From Paraspadella gotoi (lineage: Eukaryota; Chaetognatha), in contig CM119268.1 of the NCBI GenBank assembly GCA_051294375.1, positions 14,808,636-14,872,635 on the forward strand: DNA of 64,000 bases, read 5' to 3'. Positions 47,546-58,185 of this stretch are shown here, piece after piece. Within the stretch, counting starts at the first letter, position 1. Every line of letters starts with the position of its first letter. A program made the translations under genes and the position numbers. A model generated the notes under the pieces. The model was not told the origin of the DNA, did not search any database, and worked only from the letters and a program-made list of their open reading frames with translations.

Positions 47546-48240
47546 AGTAACGTTGTTGACAAGGCCACTGCTAGCGATGCATTTGGTCTGGCTTTGAATG
47601 GCGCACAAGTTCTCGGCAATTCGACCTCGTCTCGTCAATTTATTCCAGAACGGTCACAGCTCCGACATGGACGGCCGCCAGATTACGGCGCTAAACATTG
47701 CGGACAAATACCGAAATGGTACGTTGTCGACGGGACGAAAAAGATAAATAGACGAGAATGTTTTTCGTTCAAAGTCCTAAATCGCAGCTAGTCCAGCGAT
47801 TCCCAAGTTTCGTCGGTAGCGGGAGACGTGAACGGAACGTGGGGAAAGAGGAGGAGAGAAAGATGGAAAGAAAAGAATCATGGGAGGGAGAGAATCCTGT
47901 CAGTTTGGAAAGAAGAATAAATAAGCGGTTTGAATACATGTTGAAAAGAAAAAAAGAGGGATGGAAAAGTGGAGGAGAAAATTGATCTCTTCCGTGGAAT
48001 GGAGGGGTGAACTGGAGGTCAATGGATGAGAAGGGAATATCAGAATCTTCGGAAGAAATTGAGGATGAAATAAAAGAATTGGAAAGGAAATTATTCCATC
48101 TAGTAGTTGGATTGAAAACTCATTATCAGAAGGGGAGAGTTGTATAGATAGAATTGAGTTGAAATTTCAAATTAGAGGACTTGGACGTTTAAAAGTTCCT
48201 TTGGGAACTGGGATCGCTTCACTCTCGGTGGTGACGTATG
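47525..48240 (+). pseudogene. Decayed or error-broken coding-like region
   Basis: Frames of mixed composition follow each other on the plus strand. The first runs from 47525 to 47791 (no ATG before 47594). A second (47758-47985, Arg/Glu/Lys-rich) continues in the same frame past a TGA into WNGGVNWRSMDEKGISESSE. A third, one base out of phase, reads IELKFQIRGLGRLKVPLGTG near 48150-48210. The purine-rich, charged, coiled-coil-like content looks like real coding DNA with one stop and one or two frameshifts. It may be a retroelement gag or a host exon. No family is recognised. Confidence 0.3.
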
Positions 48241-48814
48241 CATAGGCCCATGTAATTTCCTTAATTCTCTTGAAAGAAAACTAATTTTTGCAAGCGGAGT
48301 CACGGCCCCATCGTGAGTAGCTTACCAATAATCTAAACATTGCTTTAAGGACTTAAGAGGAGCTACAATAAACTTCTTTGAATTTTGTGAATTTCCATTC
48401 TTCAATTTTTTTTTTCTTTCAACCGCCCTCGTTCAAAATCGCAAATGTCACGTGTGCTCAAGTTTACAACCGAATCGCGAAACCGAAAATTGGCCCATCT
48501 CAGGCGCGATCGTCGTTTGCGGCTAAATTCGCATCCCATAACCCGTTTTCTCTATCATCTTATCTCTTTTTTGATCAATTCGCCAGCTACCCCCCCCCCG
48601 CCTCTCTGGCCGCTCCATTATCACCGAAACCGGGGCTTCCCGTTTCCCTGACTTTTGTGGAAGCAAAACTGCGATCTATGGCGTTCGAAAAAGGAGGACG
48701 AATCACGACGAAAGGAATTACATTTTTATTATAATCTATGTTGTAGATAATAGTAAGAAGAGTGAAATAATAGATTGTTTGATCAGCAACAAGGGAGAAG
48801 TTTTTCTCGGTGAG
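48241..48814. other. Spacer, no gene seen
   Basis: Complex sequence with a T-rich run at 48404-48420. The plus-strand frame at 48378-48734 shows no domain. Confidence 0.3.
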
Positions 48815-48829
48815 CAGAGAGAGAAGAGA

Positions 48830-48870
<41 letters not shown>

Positions 48871-48944
48871 TGAGAGAGAGAAGAGAGAGACGAGAGAGAG
48901 AGAGAGAGACGGGGGTAGTNNNNNNNNNNNNNNNNNNNNNNNNN
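48815..48944. repeat. (GA)n tract ending at a 25-N gap
   Basis: Interrupted GA repeat, then GACGGGGGTAGT, 25 N (48920-48944), then GACGGGTAGT. The same string on both sides shows that the two contig ends overlap. Confidence 0.95.
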
Positions 48945-49079
48945 GACGGGTAGTGGCCGAGAGCCCACCGGTTTCCACGGTTTACGATCGCGAATCGAGT
49001 TAACTCTACAGTCCACACCTCTAGCTTTTCTCTCTTCTCTCCTTTCCTCTCGGAATTCTCCAACACCAGCACGCGCCTT

Positions 49080-49184
49080 ACGCATCAATTACCCAGTCAC
49101 GACGCATCCATTATCACTCCACGACGCATCAATTATCACTCCACGACGCATCAACCATCGCGAGTCGCCGCATCAATAATCAGA
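49080..49184. repeat. 22-bp minisatellite
   Basis: Units start at 49080, 49102, 49124 and 49146, exactly 22 bp apart, with a partial fifth at about 49168. The consensus begins ACGCATCAATTATCACTC. Units 2 and 3 differ by one base. Confidence 0.9.
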
Positions 49185-49236
49185 TCTCTCTCCCAAGAGA
49201 GAAGGGGGCGAGATATGGAGTGCGGGAGGGAGAGAT

Positions 49237-49240
49237 GACC

Positions 49241-49296
<56 letters not shown>

Positions 49297-49310
49297 AAGA
49301 GAGAGAGGCG
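49237..49310. repeat. (GA)n microsatellite
   Basis: GA repeat with GGAG and GAAG interruptions. Confidence 0.95.
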
Positions 49311-50940
49311 GACGTCTACGGCGGCGTCAAAAAAGCAAAGATAAACCATCCATCACGTTAAAATGATGCGAGAAGAGATCTTCTCCAGGGGCGGGCGTAG
49401 CGTGGGGATGGAGGAGGAAAGGTATTGGGTGTGGTGGTCGGAAGATTTCTTTGGAGGGGTCGGTGGGCGTGAAAATGGTTTTTCGGTGGTGAGGTTTCAA
49501 AATCGAGATAGTTTGATTAGGGCTAAAACAGAAAGAAAACACATGAAAGGGGATTAGGGAAATGGAACATGGTGTTAGTAGTTAGCTGTAATAAAAATAA
49601 TAGAAAATGTTCAAATATGAAAACTAGGTTATAAATCGCTCCAAGAGTGTCTTCTTAAGCGTCTTTGCTGTGAAATGGTTTTCTGAAATGAAGTTCTCTG
49701 ATGAAGATTTAAAGAGCAAGACCCATTAAGTAGTCGCGGAGAAAATGGCGAGAAGAAATGGAGGAAAGGAGAGAAGAAAAGGTGTGACTTTCAGTGGCAA
49801 GGAAAGAGTAATAGGAGTGAAAAGGAGTGAAAAAAAGAGCATCATTGACTCGGCTGTGAGTGATAAGGACGAACAAGTCGAAGGCCAAAAGGTTGGTAAT
49901 GTAAGAGGTGAAAAGAAAAGAGCACTATTTTGCGAAAGCACCCCGTTTCTATTCCTTATCCCTGACATTAATTTTAACACTAATATCTAATCTTAATTTT
50001 TTTCCAAAAGACTTAATCTGATCCCTAATCCCCAATAAATCTTTATTCCTAATCCCTAAACTAATCCTAACCTATCCCCTGATCTAATCTTTAAAACTAA
50101 AAACAAACTTAATTGTAAATTTAAGCTAAAATGGTGCGCTTTCAGAAAAAAAGTGCCGAAAGGGGCAGAGAGCTAATGCGACGGAAGTGGGGTGAAAAAA
50201 AAATGGTAAGGAGTGGATTCGTCTCAGATAAAAAATCCCCGAGCGAATGTTGCGCATTTGTCTCGTCGTCTCGGGATGATTTAATGGTTTCGTGGAGGCA
50301 GAAGGAAAAGTCGCCTGATAAAACGGAAAAAGCAATCGGGATGAATAATAAATGAAAAGTAAATACATTGATTAATGAATGAAGGGAACCAACAATTGTC
50401 GACAAAAACCGTGTATATGACTTAATTTGGTTGAAAATGTTTCGTTTTGACTGGTTAAAAACTTAATTTTCACCTCTTAAGCAGATGTCAAATAAAAAAC
50501 GGTTGTTAATTGCCCAGCGAACAATCCCTAACGATGCGCCGGAATGTCTGCGAGGGTAATTCGATTATATGAGCCTTCAAAAATTCGTTCTTTCATTTTT
50601 AAACCAATAGTGACAAAAATATGGCTCTTTTCAAAAACGAATAGAAAAACCGTAAAATGCAAAAAAATAGAAAAGAAATTAAATATAACACTAATTTAAC
50701 AATTTAAATAAGAGTGACACATTTTTATGGAAAATCAAAAAAAAACCATCGAGGATTTCGTTCAAATATATTTTTAAAATAATTTCTCCATATAATTATA
50801 AAGTTTACTGCCTTTTTCAAAGCTGTACTATTTTTGACTGTAAAATGTACGCGAATAATCGAATATAAATCACTGAACAAATCCTCGTTCGGATGTTCCG
50901 TCGGCCCGTTTTCACATTCATCAAACTTTACCCATAAACA
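49311..50940. other. Complex sequence with small plus-strand frames
   Basis: Two short frames have good ATG contexts: 49745-49990 (81 codons, AAAATGGCG, Lys/Arg-rich) and 50131-50355 (74 codons, AAAATGGTG, basic with Ser-rich middle). Neither has a recognisable domain, so they are noted, not called. Between them, 49985-50100 is a run of CCTAATC/CCCTAAT-like words. Confidence 0.25.
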
Positions 50941-50944
50941 AGCC

Positions 50945-51010
50945 CCGCTTAGCCGACTTGATAGATAGCGCGAACAGGAGTCGCGGGTTCGGAATCCGCG
51001 GCATCGGACA
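50945..51010 (+). repeat. tRNA-like SINE head
   Basis: TTAGCCGACTTGA fits box A. GCGGGTTCGGAATCCGC (50983-50999) forms a near-perfect T-arm with a 7-nt loop and a box B (GGTTCGGAATCC). The box spacing is about 8 nt short of a tRNA, as in the 12.1-kb element. The opposite strand reads MSDAADSEPATPVRAIYQVG, an alternative start-exon reading I rate lower. Confidence 0.35.
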
Positions 51011-52449
51011 TGATTTTAAAGTCGGCGCGCCGATAAAGTGAAATAATGAGATCCTGTGAGATTCCGTGGATTCTCGCTCCAAAGGAGTTGAGATTCTCGG
51101 TCGATCGCGGGAACCAAAGCCGTCGACGTCGTCGTCGTTTCTCTCCGTTTCGTCGTCGTCGTCGTCGTCGTCTTTCTACTTTCGGATTTCTTCTCAACGC
51201 GACAGGTTCTTTTTTTTTTCAAGTTTCAAGCATTAATTTTTTTTAGTCTCTCGCTCGCGACTCCGACGACATCGCTCCATTTATTATTACTCTTAATTTT
51301 TTTCGATCATCTTTTTATTTATCACTTTTTTCTCTTTTTTTCTCCGTCACTTTCTCTCTTTCCCTTTAATTACTTTCGGAGTAATTTTAGCGTAATTTAT
51401 ACTCGGAGGTGAAAAAATGGAAATAAATAAAAACCCAAATTGAAACGTCGATTCTTCGGTTCCCCCTTTTTTTTTTCTTTCGTTTCTCAACGATTTAGGT
51501 TAACTTGACGCGAATTCAATACGAATTTTCTTGCAAATATTTACTTTTGAAATTCGTGCAAACATTTACTAAACGCGTTTCAAACACTGGGAAGACTGGG
51601 AACCCGCGAACAACCTACGAGACGCCCCAACTATTGACGAAATTTCACCCAAAATAAACGTCGAAAAAATCGTTATCAGATTCGATGTAGGAGACGGAAT
51701 TTTTATGATTTAACAGTAGAGTTCTTTTTTTTTTCATTAAACTCAAACCTCTATGTTTATAACGAACGAAAATACTTACCTTGCGAACAATTCGACTCAT
51801 TCATACGAAGGCTCAAAGGCTCAAAGGATCAATCTGTTTACGTCCCACATCCAGATTCTTTACTGTTTTAAACTTAAATAACGATTCTGGTCTTTCTTCA
51901 ATATTTTATTTTCTCGTATGAAACAATTTAATCGATCTCGTTAAACCGGAATTTTACTGTACGTTTAAACCGAGGGCGCCGCGATGGTCGGGACCAAAAA
52001 ATCGAATAAAAAATGCAAACAAAAAAACACCAGCCCCTTTTACCAACAAATCACCGCTTATCAGCGTCCAATGACCGGCATTCAAACAAACTTTTGAAGT
52101 GAATGAATATCTGAGGAAGGGGAGAGAGAGAGAGAGAGAGAGAGAGACCGTTACGTCGATTTCGCGACCATTTTTCGTTTTCGTCTTCGTCGTTTTCGTC
52201 ATCATTTTCGTCGATGACGTCGTAGGCGTCATCATAGTTAAAACTCTTTGGGTCCTGTTCAATGTCGACCTTGCTCTACCCGTTGTTGTTTTTTTCGATA
52301 CACGAATGATCATTAATGCAAATCTGTAATTTGTTTTATATTTGCGTATTTTCACGCAACACCGTTTTTTGAAGCTCATCAATTGGTGGTCCGCCTGTAG
52401 TGGAAATGAAATGCTATCAAAGGTGATTATTACCCAGCCAAGCGTCACT
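51011..52449. other. Complex sequence, no gene called
   Basis: It contains GTC triplet runs at 51120-51175 and 52180-52230, and a short GA tract (52120-52147). A 164-codon minus-strand frame (51954-52448) spans the GA tract and starts at GTG. I see no domain in it. Confidence 0.3.
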
Positions 52450-52590
52450 AGTCACGTGAGCTTTAAAGTATTTTAGTCACGTGATCATCACAACCACGTG
52501 ACCGACTATCCCACGTGACCCGCCATCCTCTCGGTCTTTCACGGACGCAAATGTCCTCCGATTAGCGGTCGTTCTTCGAGGGGCGGAGCT
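52450..52590. promoter_or_regulatory. Cluster of four CACGTG E-boxes plus a GC box
   Basis: CACGTG at 52453-52458, 52478-52483, 52495-52500 and 52512-52517, in GTCACGTGA and CCACGTGAC contexts that match the extended GTCACGTGAC element bound by MITF/TFE/USF-type bHLH-zip factors. An Sp1-like GGGGCGGAG follows at 52580-52588. Spacing of sites is 25, 17 and 17 bp. There is no TATA box. Downstream comes a GTC-triplet-rich, possible 5'-UTR sequence and a CT tract. The target gene and direction are not visible. Confidence 0.5.
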
Positions 52591-52717
52591 CAAGGACTTA
52601 ACGCTACTTAAGGGTGGCGATCATCGGTTGTAGTCAACCGTCGTCGTCGTCCGCGTCGTCGTTTCGGTTTCGTCGTAAATGACGTAGTTTGTTTTCGTCG
52701 TTCGTCTTTTTTTTTAG

Positions 52718-52819
52718 CTCTCTCTCATCTCTCTCTCTCTCTCTTCTCGTCTCTCTCTCTCTCCTCTTCCTCTCTCTCTCTCTCTTCTTCTCTCTCCTCT
52801 CTCTCTCTCTCTCTCTCTG
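52718..52819. repeat. Interrupted (CT)n tract
   Basis: CT repeats with CATCTC, TCGTCTC and CTTCC breaks, just downstream of the E-box cluster. Confidence 0.9.
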
Positions 52820-52862
52820 CCAAGTTCATTGTCCCAGGCGTCGTCGTCCCCATCGTCGGAAC

Positions 52863-53213
52863 TCATAAACGTTGGACGTTGACGTCTGGGATGAAAACGA
52901 GGCTGACGCGAGAAGGTGTTTTTGTATCATGTTCATATACAACTTTAAAAAAAAAACTTTGTAAAGACTTTAATTGTATGCTGGCCATCGTTGTTGTCGT
53001 CTTGTCGTCGTCGTCATCGTCGTCGTTTAGTTCTACTCTATCATCGTAACCACTTCCTTTGGACGCGCCGTCGTCGTCGTCGTCGTTGTCGTCGTTTTTC
53101 ACGCTGCTTTTCACCCGCGCGTTTAAATCGCGCGCCCTTCGTGATTCGCAGTCTTCGTTGCGAACGAGATACGAACGAAGACGCGAATCAGTCGCGAGTC
53201 GGTGCGAACAAGA
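52863..53213 (-). CDS. Candidate acidic coding exon
   Basis: On the minus strand a pyrimidine tract and TTCGCAG (ending at 53214) form a good 3' splice site, and the frame after it stays open for 116 codons. The product starts basic and Ser/Arg-rich, then has two Asp runs (NDDDDDG and LNDDDDDDDK), a Thr run (TTTTM) and an aliphatic, Phe-rich tail. Interruptions in the Asp runs include GAT for GAC, which is silent. GTATAT near the Phe run could be a donor. No named domain; poly-Asp proteins of this kind are often nuclear or calcium-binding, but that is not evidence here. Triplet expansion alone could explain part of the openness. Confidence 0.3.
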   Translation of the reverse strand, partial: SCSHRLATDSRLRSYLVRNEDCESRRARDLNARVKSSVKNDDNDDDDDGASKGSGYDDRVELNDDDDDDDKTTTTMASIQLKSLQSFFFKVVYEHDTKTPSRVSLVFIPDVNVQRL

Positions 53214-53220
53214 CTGCGAA
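53117..53220. repeat. Inverted repeat and near-palindrome
   Basis: GCGCGTTTAAATCGCGC (53117-53133) is palindromic apart from one extra T. TTCGCAGTCTT (53145-53155) is mirrored by AAGACTGCGAA (53210-53220), an 11-bp perfect inverted repeat with a 54-bp loop that is itself rich in GCGAAC words. Confidence 0.6.
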
Positions 53221-53834
53221 CGAATGAAAAAGAGAAAATAAATATGCGAATAAGCCGTGAATGATATATAAGAGCAAATACTCGCGTATTAATCCTACGG
53301 ATCAACTTCAAAGGAAAACTGCGACGGGAAAAATACGACGACGCTGCAAGGAGCGAACAAAAGAAATCAATTAGTAATGAGTTGATGACGAGAGAACAAG
53401 ACTTGCGAACGGGAAAGCGAACGATCGCCCAGACGCGATGTCCCGCGGTTCGACGAAAATGCAAACGATTTTCAAACTGACGTCCACCTCGACTTTTTTT
53501 TCCCCTTCGACGGGCGGCGACTTCTCCCGAGGATCGACGACTTTTTTTTTTCAATCTTTTTCGTTATTTTAAAGTATTTTTTTCTTTCTTTTTTGGGGGC
53601 GTCAACGATTTTTGGGACGGGGCGTTATTTTGATAGACTCACGGGCATCATACTTCTTTTCTTTGATTCGTACTACGTCTCGTTTCATTCTTTCTTTTTC
53701 TTTTCTTTGTTCGTTTCTTCTTCTCATAGTTTTTTCTTGTATTTCTTTCTTTCTTTCTTGTCTGACCTTCTTTTTCCCACTTTCCTTCCGTTTCTTTATC
53801 ACCCTTTTTAATCCTACAAGGCTGAATTTCTCAA

Positions 53835-53837
<3 letters not shown>

Positions 53838-53882
<45 letters not shown>
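53838..53882. repeat. (CT)n microsatellite
   Basis: Pure CT tract of about 22 units. Confidence 0.95.
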
Positions 53883-53885
<3 letters not shown>

Positions 53886-54228
53886 TTCTCATTAAAGTTG
53901 ACTCTATCTCTCTCCTCTCTCAAGATTTCTCCTCCTATCTTTGCCGCAAGAGGAGTTTGAGAGGCTGTCCTCGCAGAGATAAAGAGACAGGAAACATTTC
54001 TTATTTTCTACTTAGAAAAAAGGAAGAAAAAAGAAAATTTTAAATCATTCTTTAAAAAAGGGAAAAAAGGGAATCCTTTGGAAAAGCAAAAATATATCCT
54101 TCCAAACAGATCCTTGAAATTTAAAAAGAAAACTGAGGGGTTTAAAATAATGTTGGGCAAAAAAATTTGCACTTTTATTTGCTGTTGCCAGGTTGGGGAA
54201 AGGAAAAAAGTTGAGGAGTGAGCATTCC

Positions 54229-54252
54229 CCCTCTCTCTCTCTTTTGGCAGAG

Positions 54253-54304
<52 letters not shown>
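54229..54304. repeat. Adjacent CT and GA tracts
   Basis: A short CT run (54229-54243) is followed 12 bp later by a pure GA tract (54256-54304), a hairpin-like pair. Confidence 0.95.
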
Positions 54305-54307
<3 letters not shown>

Positions 54308-54919
54308 GATCTATCAATCCTAATCGTCAAAGTCCGCGCAATAAAGTTCGCCCGAAGAAAAGATCAGGAGTCAAAGATTAAAAAAATACCAAAAACTAAT
54401 TCTAAAAAGGAAAATATTTTTCCCCCGGGCGCCAAAACCTTTTTTTTTGGTTTCTTTTTTTTTTTCACGCAAATTTCTCTTTGCTTTTTTCTTATCCTTC
54501 GTCTGCGTAACTCAGTTGGTTTTTCGCTCTGTTTACGTTTTTTATTAGTGGTTCAACGCCCCCCCCCCGGGGGGAAATGAAAAAAAAACATATTTGCTCC
54601 GCGCATTTGTGATACTTAAAAACGATTTAGCCTTCGAGTCTTTAGGTTCGACTTTCGTCCCACATATTTTCGCGTAATATTTGATTCGGTTAATACGTTG
54701 CTTATGCTTATCGTGGAATAAACAATAAATATCTCAAAAAAATATTTTTGCGTGAAATCTATTTTTGGCCTTTTTTCGCTTTTTCCCTGTGAGTATAATC
54801 ATTTAAAAAAATGTAACATATAAGTTGCTTGATGCTGTTACTGTCATTCGTTTCGAAAAGTATAAATTATTAAGTTGTAACTGGATTTCTACGATCAACG
54901 CCCCAAAGCTACAGAGATG

Positions 54920-54935
54920 AAGAAAAAAAGAAAAA

Positions 54936-55027
<92 letters not shown>
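54920..55027. repeat. (AAAG)n tetranucleotide microsatellite
   Basis: About 24 AAAG units preceded by two AAAAAAAG units. It is the only long tetranucleotide repeat in the window. Confidence 0.95.
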
Positions 55028-55028
<1 letters not shown>

Positions 55029-55344
55029 GGGACCAAATAAACAAACAAATTACCCCCAAAAAAAACAAAGAAAAGACAATAATGTAGTTTGTGTAATTAA
55101 TGACTAACGACCAAAACAAAAATTTCAACAAAGACTAAAAACAAACCAAAAAACCAACAACCGGAGCAAAAGTTAAAAAAGGAAAACAAAGCCGTCTGAA
55201 ATTTTTTTTTTTTTAAATTTTGAAATGACGTTCATCAGAGTCTAAACCAATCAGAGGCAATCAAAAACTAACGAAGGCTAATTAACCCTTAAAACCGATT
55301 GCCGTAGAGTCGCGAGGCAGACAACAAAGGGATCAAAAAAACAT

Positions 55345-55402
55345 CTCTCTCTCTCTCTCTCTCTCCCTCTCTCGTCTCTCTCTCTCTCCTACTCTCTCTC
55401 TC
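55345..55402. repeat. Interrupted (CT)n tract
   Basis: CT repeats with CCCTC, CGTCTC and CTAC breaks. Confidence 0.9.
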
Positions 55403-56040
55403 CCTTTCCGTGATTGGCATCGATGGAATCCTTTTTTGAAATATCGTCTCTCTTTTTTTTTTTATTCGCGGGAAAATATCGATTGTCGACATTTTTTTAA
55501 AAATTTTAATACTTTTTTCCCTTCTTTTCGATATTTCACTTATTAGCTCTTTCGTCACGAATCACAACGGAAACCGATGGGGGAAAAAAATCCAATTACG
55601 AGAGAATTTCTGGAATTGGTCTCGATTGGGAAAAACTAGTACGCCCGAAAAATAAATGTCCGAGGGTTACTTTTTTAAGTTAGACAAAATCCAAGATATA
55701 GTCTCGCAGATACAATAAAAAATAAAAGGTATTCCTGGGTGGCCCGGTTGGGTCGTTTGGTCGATTTTTTCCCCTCTTATCGCGACTAAATCCAAGATTC
55801 CACGGCCTTTCTTTTCTCCATCGTCCAAAAAAGTATCGGATGAAAAGGGATTAAATCCCCAGATAAAACTTAAAAGCCTAACCCCTTCTACGTGTTTAAA
55901 AGAAAAAAACTATAAAACCAGAATAAAAAACTCGTAAAAAAAATGGATGTAAAAAGAATTAAGGGTAAAAAATGAATTAAGCCTCAAACGCTAATCCGCC
56001 AGCGTCGTTTTTCTTAATGCGATTAAGAGTCTTCTTCTTT
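55403..56040. other. AT-rich spacer
   Basis: No gene seen. A poly-T run near 56037-56048 leads into a possible 3' splice site at 56072. Confidence 0.35.
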
Positions 56041-56072
56041 TTTTTTTTGTCGCCCTAACCTTCTTGACTGCA

Positions 56073-56469
56073 GCCACTGGCACCACCACCACCACAGCCG
56101 CCACCACCGCTTCCGTGACCGTCTCTAACATCAAGACCACCGCTGTCACAACCAGATGTTCTTTCGTCGTCAATGCGCTATCATTGTCACCGCAGCCCGA
56201 AATCACCGGCACCGCCTGCCAAAAACCGCCTGCCCCCGGATTCCGTCTCGATCGCGCAGCAGCCGAATCCGAAATCGTCTCTTCCGCCGCCGCCGCCGCC
56301 GCCACCGCCGCCGCCACCGCCGCCCCCGCCGCCGCCGCCACCGCGAAGGCATAAAGGGAACGCCGAACTATTTACGACCTCAAATTCCCCGTCAGCGATT
56401 TGGACCAGAAAAAATTTGACGCGATTCCTGACGCAAAAATTTTTGAGGTCGATTTGTGACGCGGATTAG
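56073..56469 (+). other. Possible Pro- or Ala/Thr-rich coding exon, CpG-dense
   Basis: A pyrimidine run, a CCCTAAC branch-point-like word and TTGACTGCAG make a good 3' splice site ending at 56072. After it one frame (Ala/Thr-rich) is open to 56354, and another from ATG 56173 is open to 56469 and has a run of about 20 Pro. In the CCG run (56284-56343) all four interruptions (three CCA, one CCC) fall at third positions of the Pro frame, so they are silent there; they would also be silent in a Gly frame on the minus strand. The minus strand has a 116-codon Ala/Val-rich frame (55991-56341). Which strand codes, if any, is undecided. Confidence 0.3.
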
Positions 56470-56515
56470 TGGAACGATTTGTGACGCGGACTGAATGACG
56501 GTTTTTGTGACGCGG
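56451..56515. repeat. 25-bp minisatellite, three units
   Basis: GATTTGTGACGCGGA at 56451 and 56476, and TTTTGTGACGCGGA at 56502, so the period is 25-26 bp. Partial TTTGACGCG and CTGACGC words upstream suggest older units. Confidence 0.85.
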
Positions 56516-58137
56516 ATGAGCGACGATAATTGTTAAATTAAGACGGGATGAATTCAATCATTGATCGTGAGAATTCACATCTTCGCGTGATTTCTGTGAC
56601 GGGAGAGAGGTGAGAACAGATGAGGATATTTGTGATTTCAAATCCACTTTATGTTGCACAATTCCAAGAATTTGATTTGTGACCACCTAAAACATAATTA
56701 GCTAATTTTCTTTGGAGATAAATAACGTTAAATTATTCTCATTTAAAAAACGGTATATTATTTTATAATCCAATTATCATTAGTAAGGAAATTTGAAAAA
56801 AAAAACTTTTTTCTGTTTCACCACTTCGACACTCCTGCGTTGTATATTCGGGCGATAAAATCGGAATATAACGACTTATTTTTGTTTTCAAATTAAACTT
56901 ACAAGACAAGCACCAAGCATTTTTCGTGTTCATCGGAGATTATTTTTTTCTTCGCTCAAGAAATTTCGATGTCATATTTTCTCGCGCGTCGTAAACTTAT
57001 TGAGGCCGATATTTTCTTTCCCTCAGAAACGTCGCACGTTATCTTCGTCAATTAGGCCAAAGACAACTCGCTGTACTTTTCAAAAAATAAAAAGTCTCTT
57101 CCTTCTTATTTTCCTCTTTTGTTCGAAACAAAGAGCCTTCCCTGTATTCGTCAAAATTGAGCCTAAGAATTAATTATTAGCGGTCCGTTAGATAAGGAGG
57201 AGCCCTCATTCCCTTCGAGGATTCCTCAGCTAAAGACGAATAATTTTAAAATCTTTTTTTCCCCCATTTTATATTATTTTCATTCTGAGCCTTTTTTTTT
57301 GCTCAAAAACTATTTAAAATTTAATATATTTCTACGAGTATTATTCATGAACCTTCCCGAAAAAAAAGATATTTTTTCTCGAATCTCGGAATGCGACCCG
57401 CGTGAAAAAGAAATAAATTAAGGGGACCGTTTAAAAAACGAATGGGTACATTTTTCTCTCCGCCGCCGCCGCGTTGGATGGCATTAATTGAGCTATTTAA
57501 AAAAATTAGGCAAAAGAGCTGAGAGGAAGAAGAATGAAGAAAAGAAAGAAAAAAAAACTCGATGGCTCAATCGAGTCAATCAACGGGAAAAAAAAAGAGA
57601 AACGATTAACTGGAAATTATTGGCGGCGCGGTTTCGTTTACGGCTCGATCGTCCACGGCTGGCTCGCCCTTTTTCTTAAGGGGGCGTCCGGCTTTTTCTC
57701 TAATTTTCAGGCTATTTCCCTTTTTTTATTATGAATTAATTTTACGGGGGAAATACCTTAATTTTTATTATTGGTCATTAATTTGGATCGTGCTCGCTTA
57801 ACCGGTTGTGGAATTCCAAATTTTCCTTCGGCGGAAAATGTATTTTTCTGCGTCGTGATACGAAAAAATGTAGACTAGATTCTGAATTAGGTTTCGACTG
57901 AGCTTGATCTTTTTCCCGCTTTTCTCTCTTTCCAAATACATGCATTTTTTAATATTAGGTAACTCCCCTTTTCTTGTCCAAATACTTATTAATTCTGCCC
58001 TATTTATATTTTGAGGCGCGACGAATCCATAATCCTTATTCCCCTCCTTTTTGGCGACTCATCCTGTGGTAAACCCTACACGAGTTAAGACGCGACCACC
58101 CTGCTAATCCGTTGCGCGGTTGAGATTAAAGTCTAAG
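56516..58137. other. Complex AT-rich sequence, no gene called
   Basis: No recognisable domain in any frame. GC-richer islands lie near 57460-57480 (CCGCCGCCGCCGCG) and 57620-57700. Confidence 0.3.
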
Positions 58138-58185
58138 ATGCTCTGTCGGTCTGTCGGTCTTTCGGTCTGTCGGCCTTTCCGACGG
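58138..58185. repeat. 8-bp GTCGGTCT array
   Basis: Four to five units of TGTCGGTC or TTTCGGTC in tandem. Confidence 0.8.

Noticed and set aside
51954-52448. 164-codon minus-strand frame
   Set aside because: Starts at GTG, runs through a GA tract and has no domain. The overlapping E-box cluster marks the edge as regulatory rather than coding.
54630-54665. Box-B-like AGGTTCGACTTTC
   Set aside because: Lacks the final CC and has no box A at the right distance.
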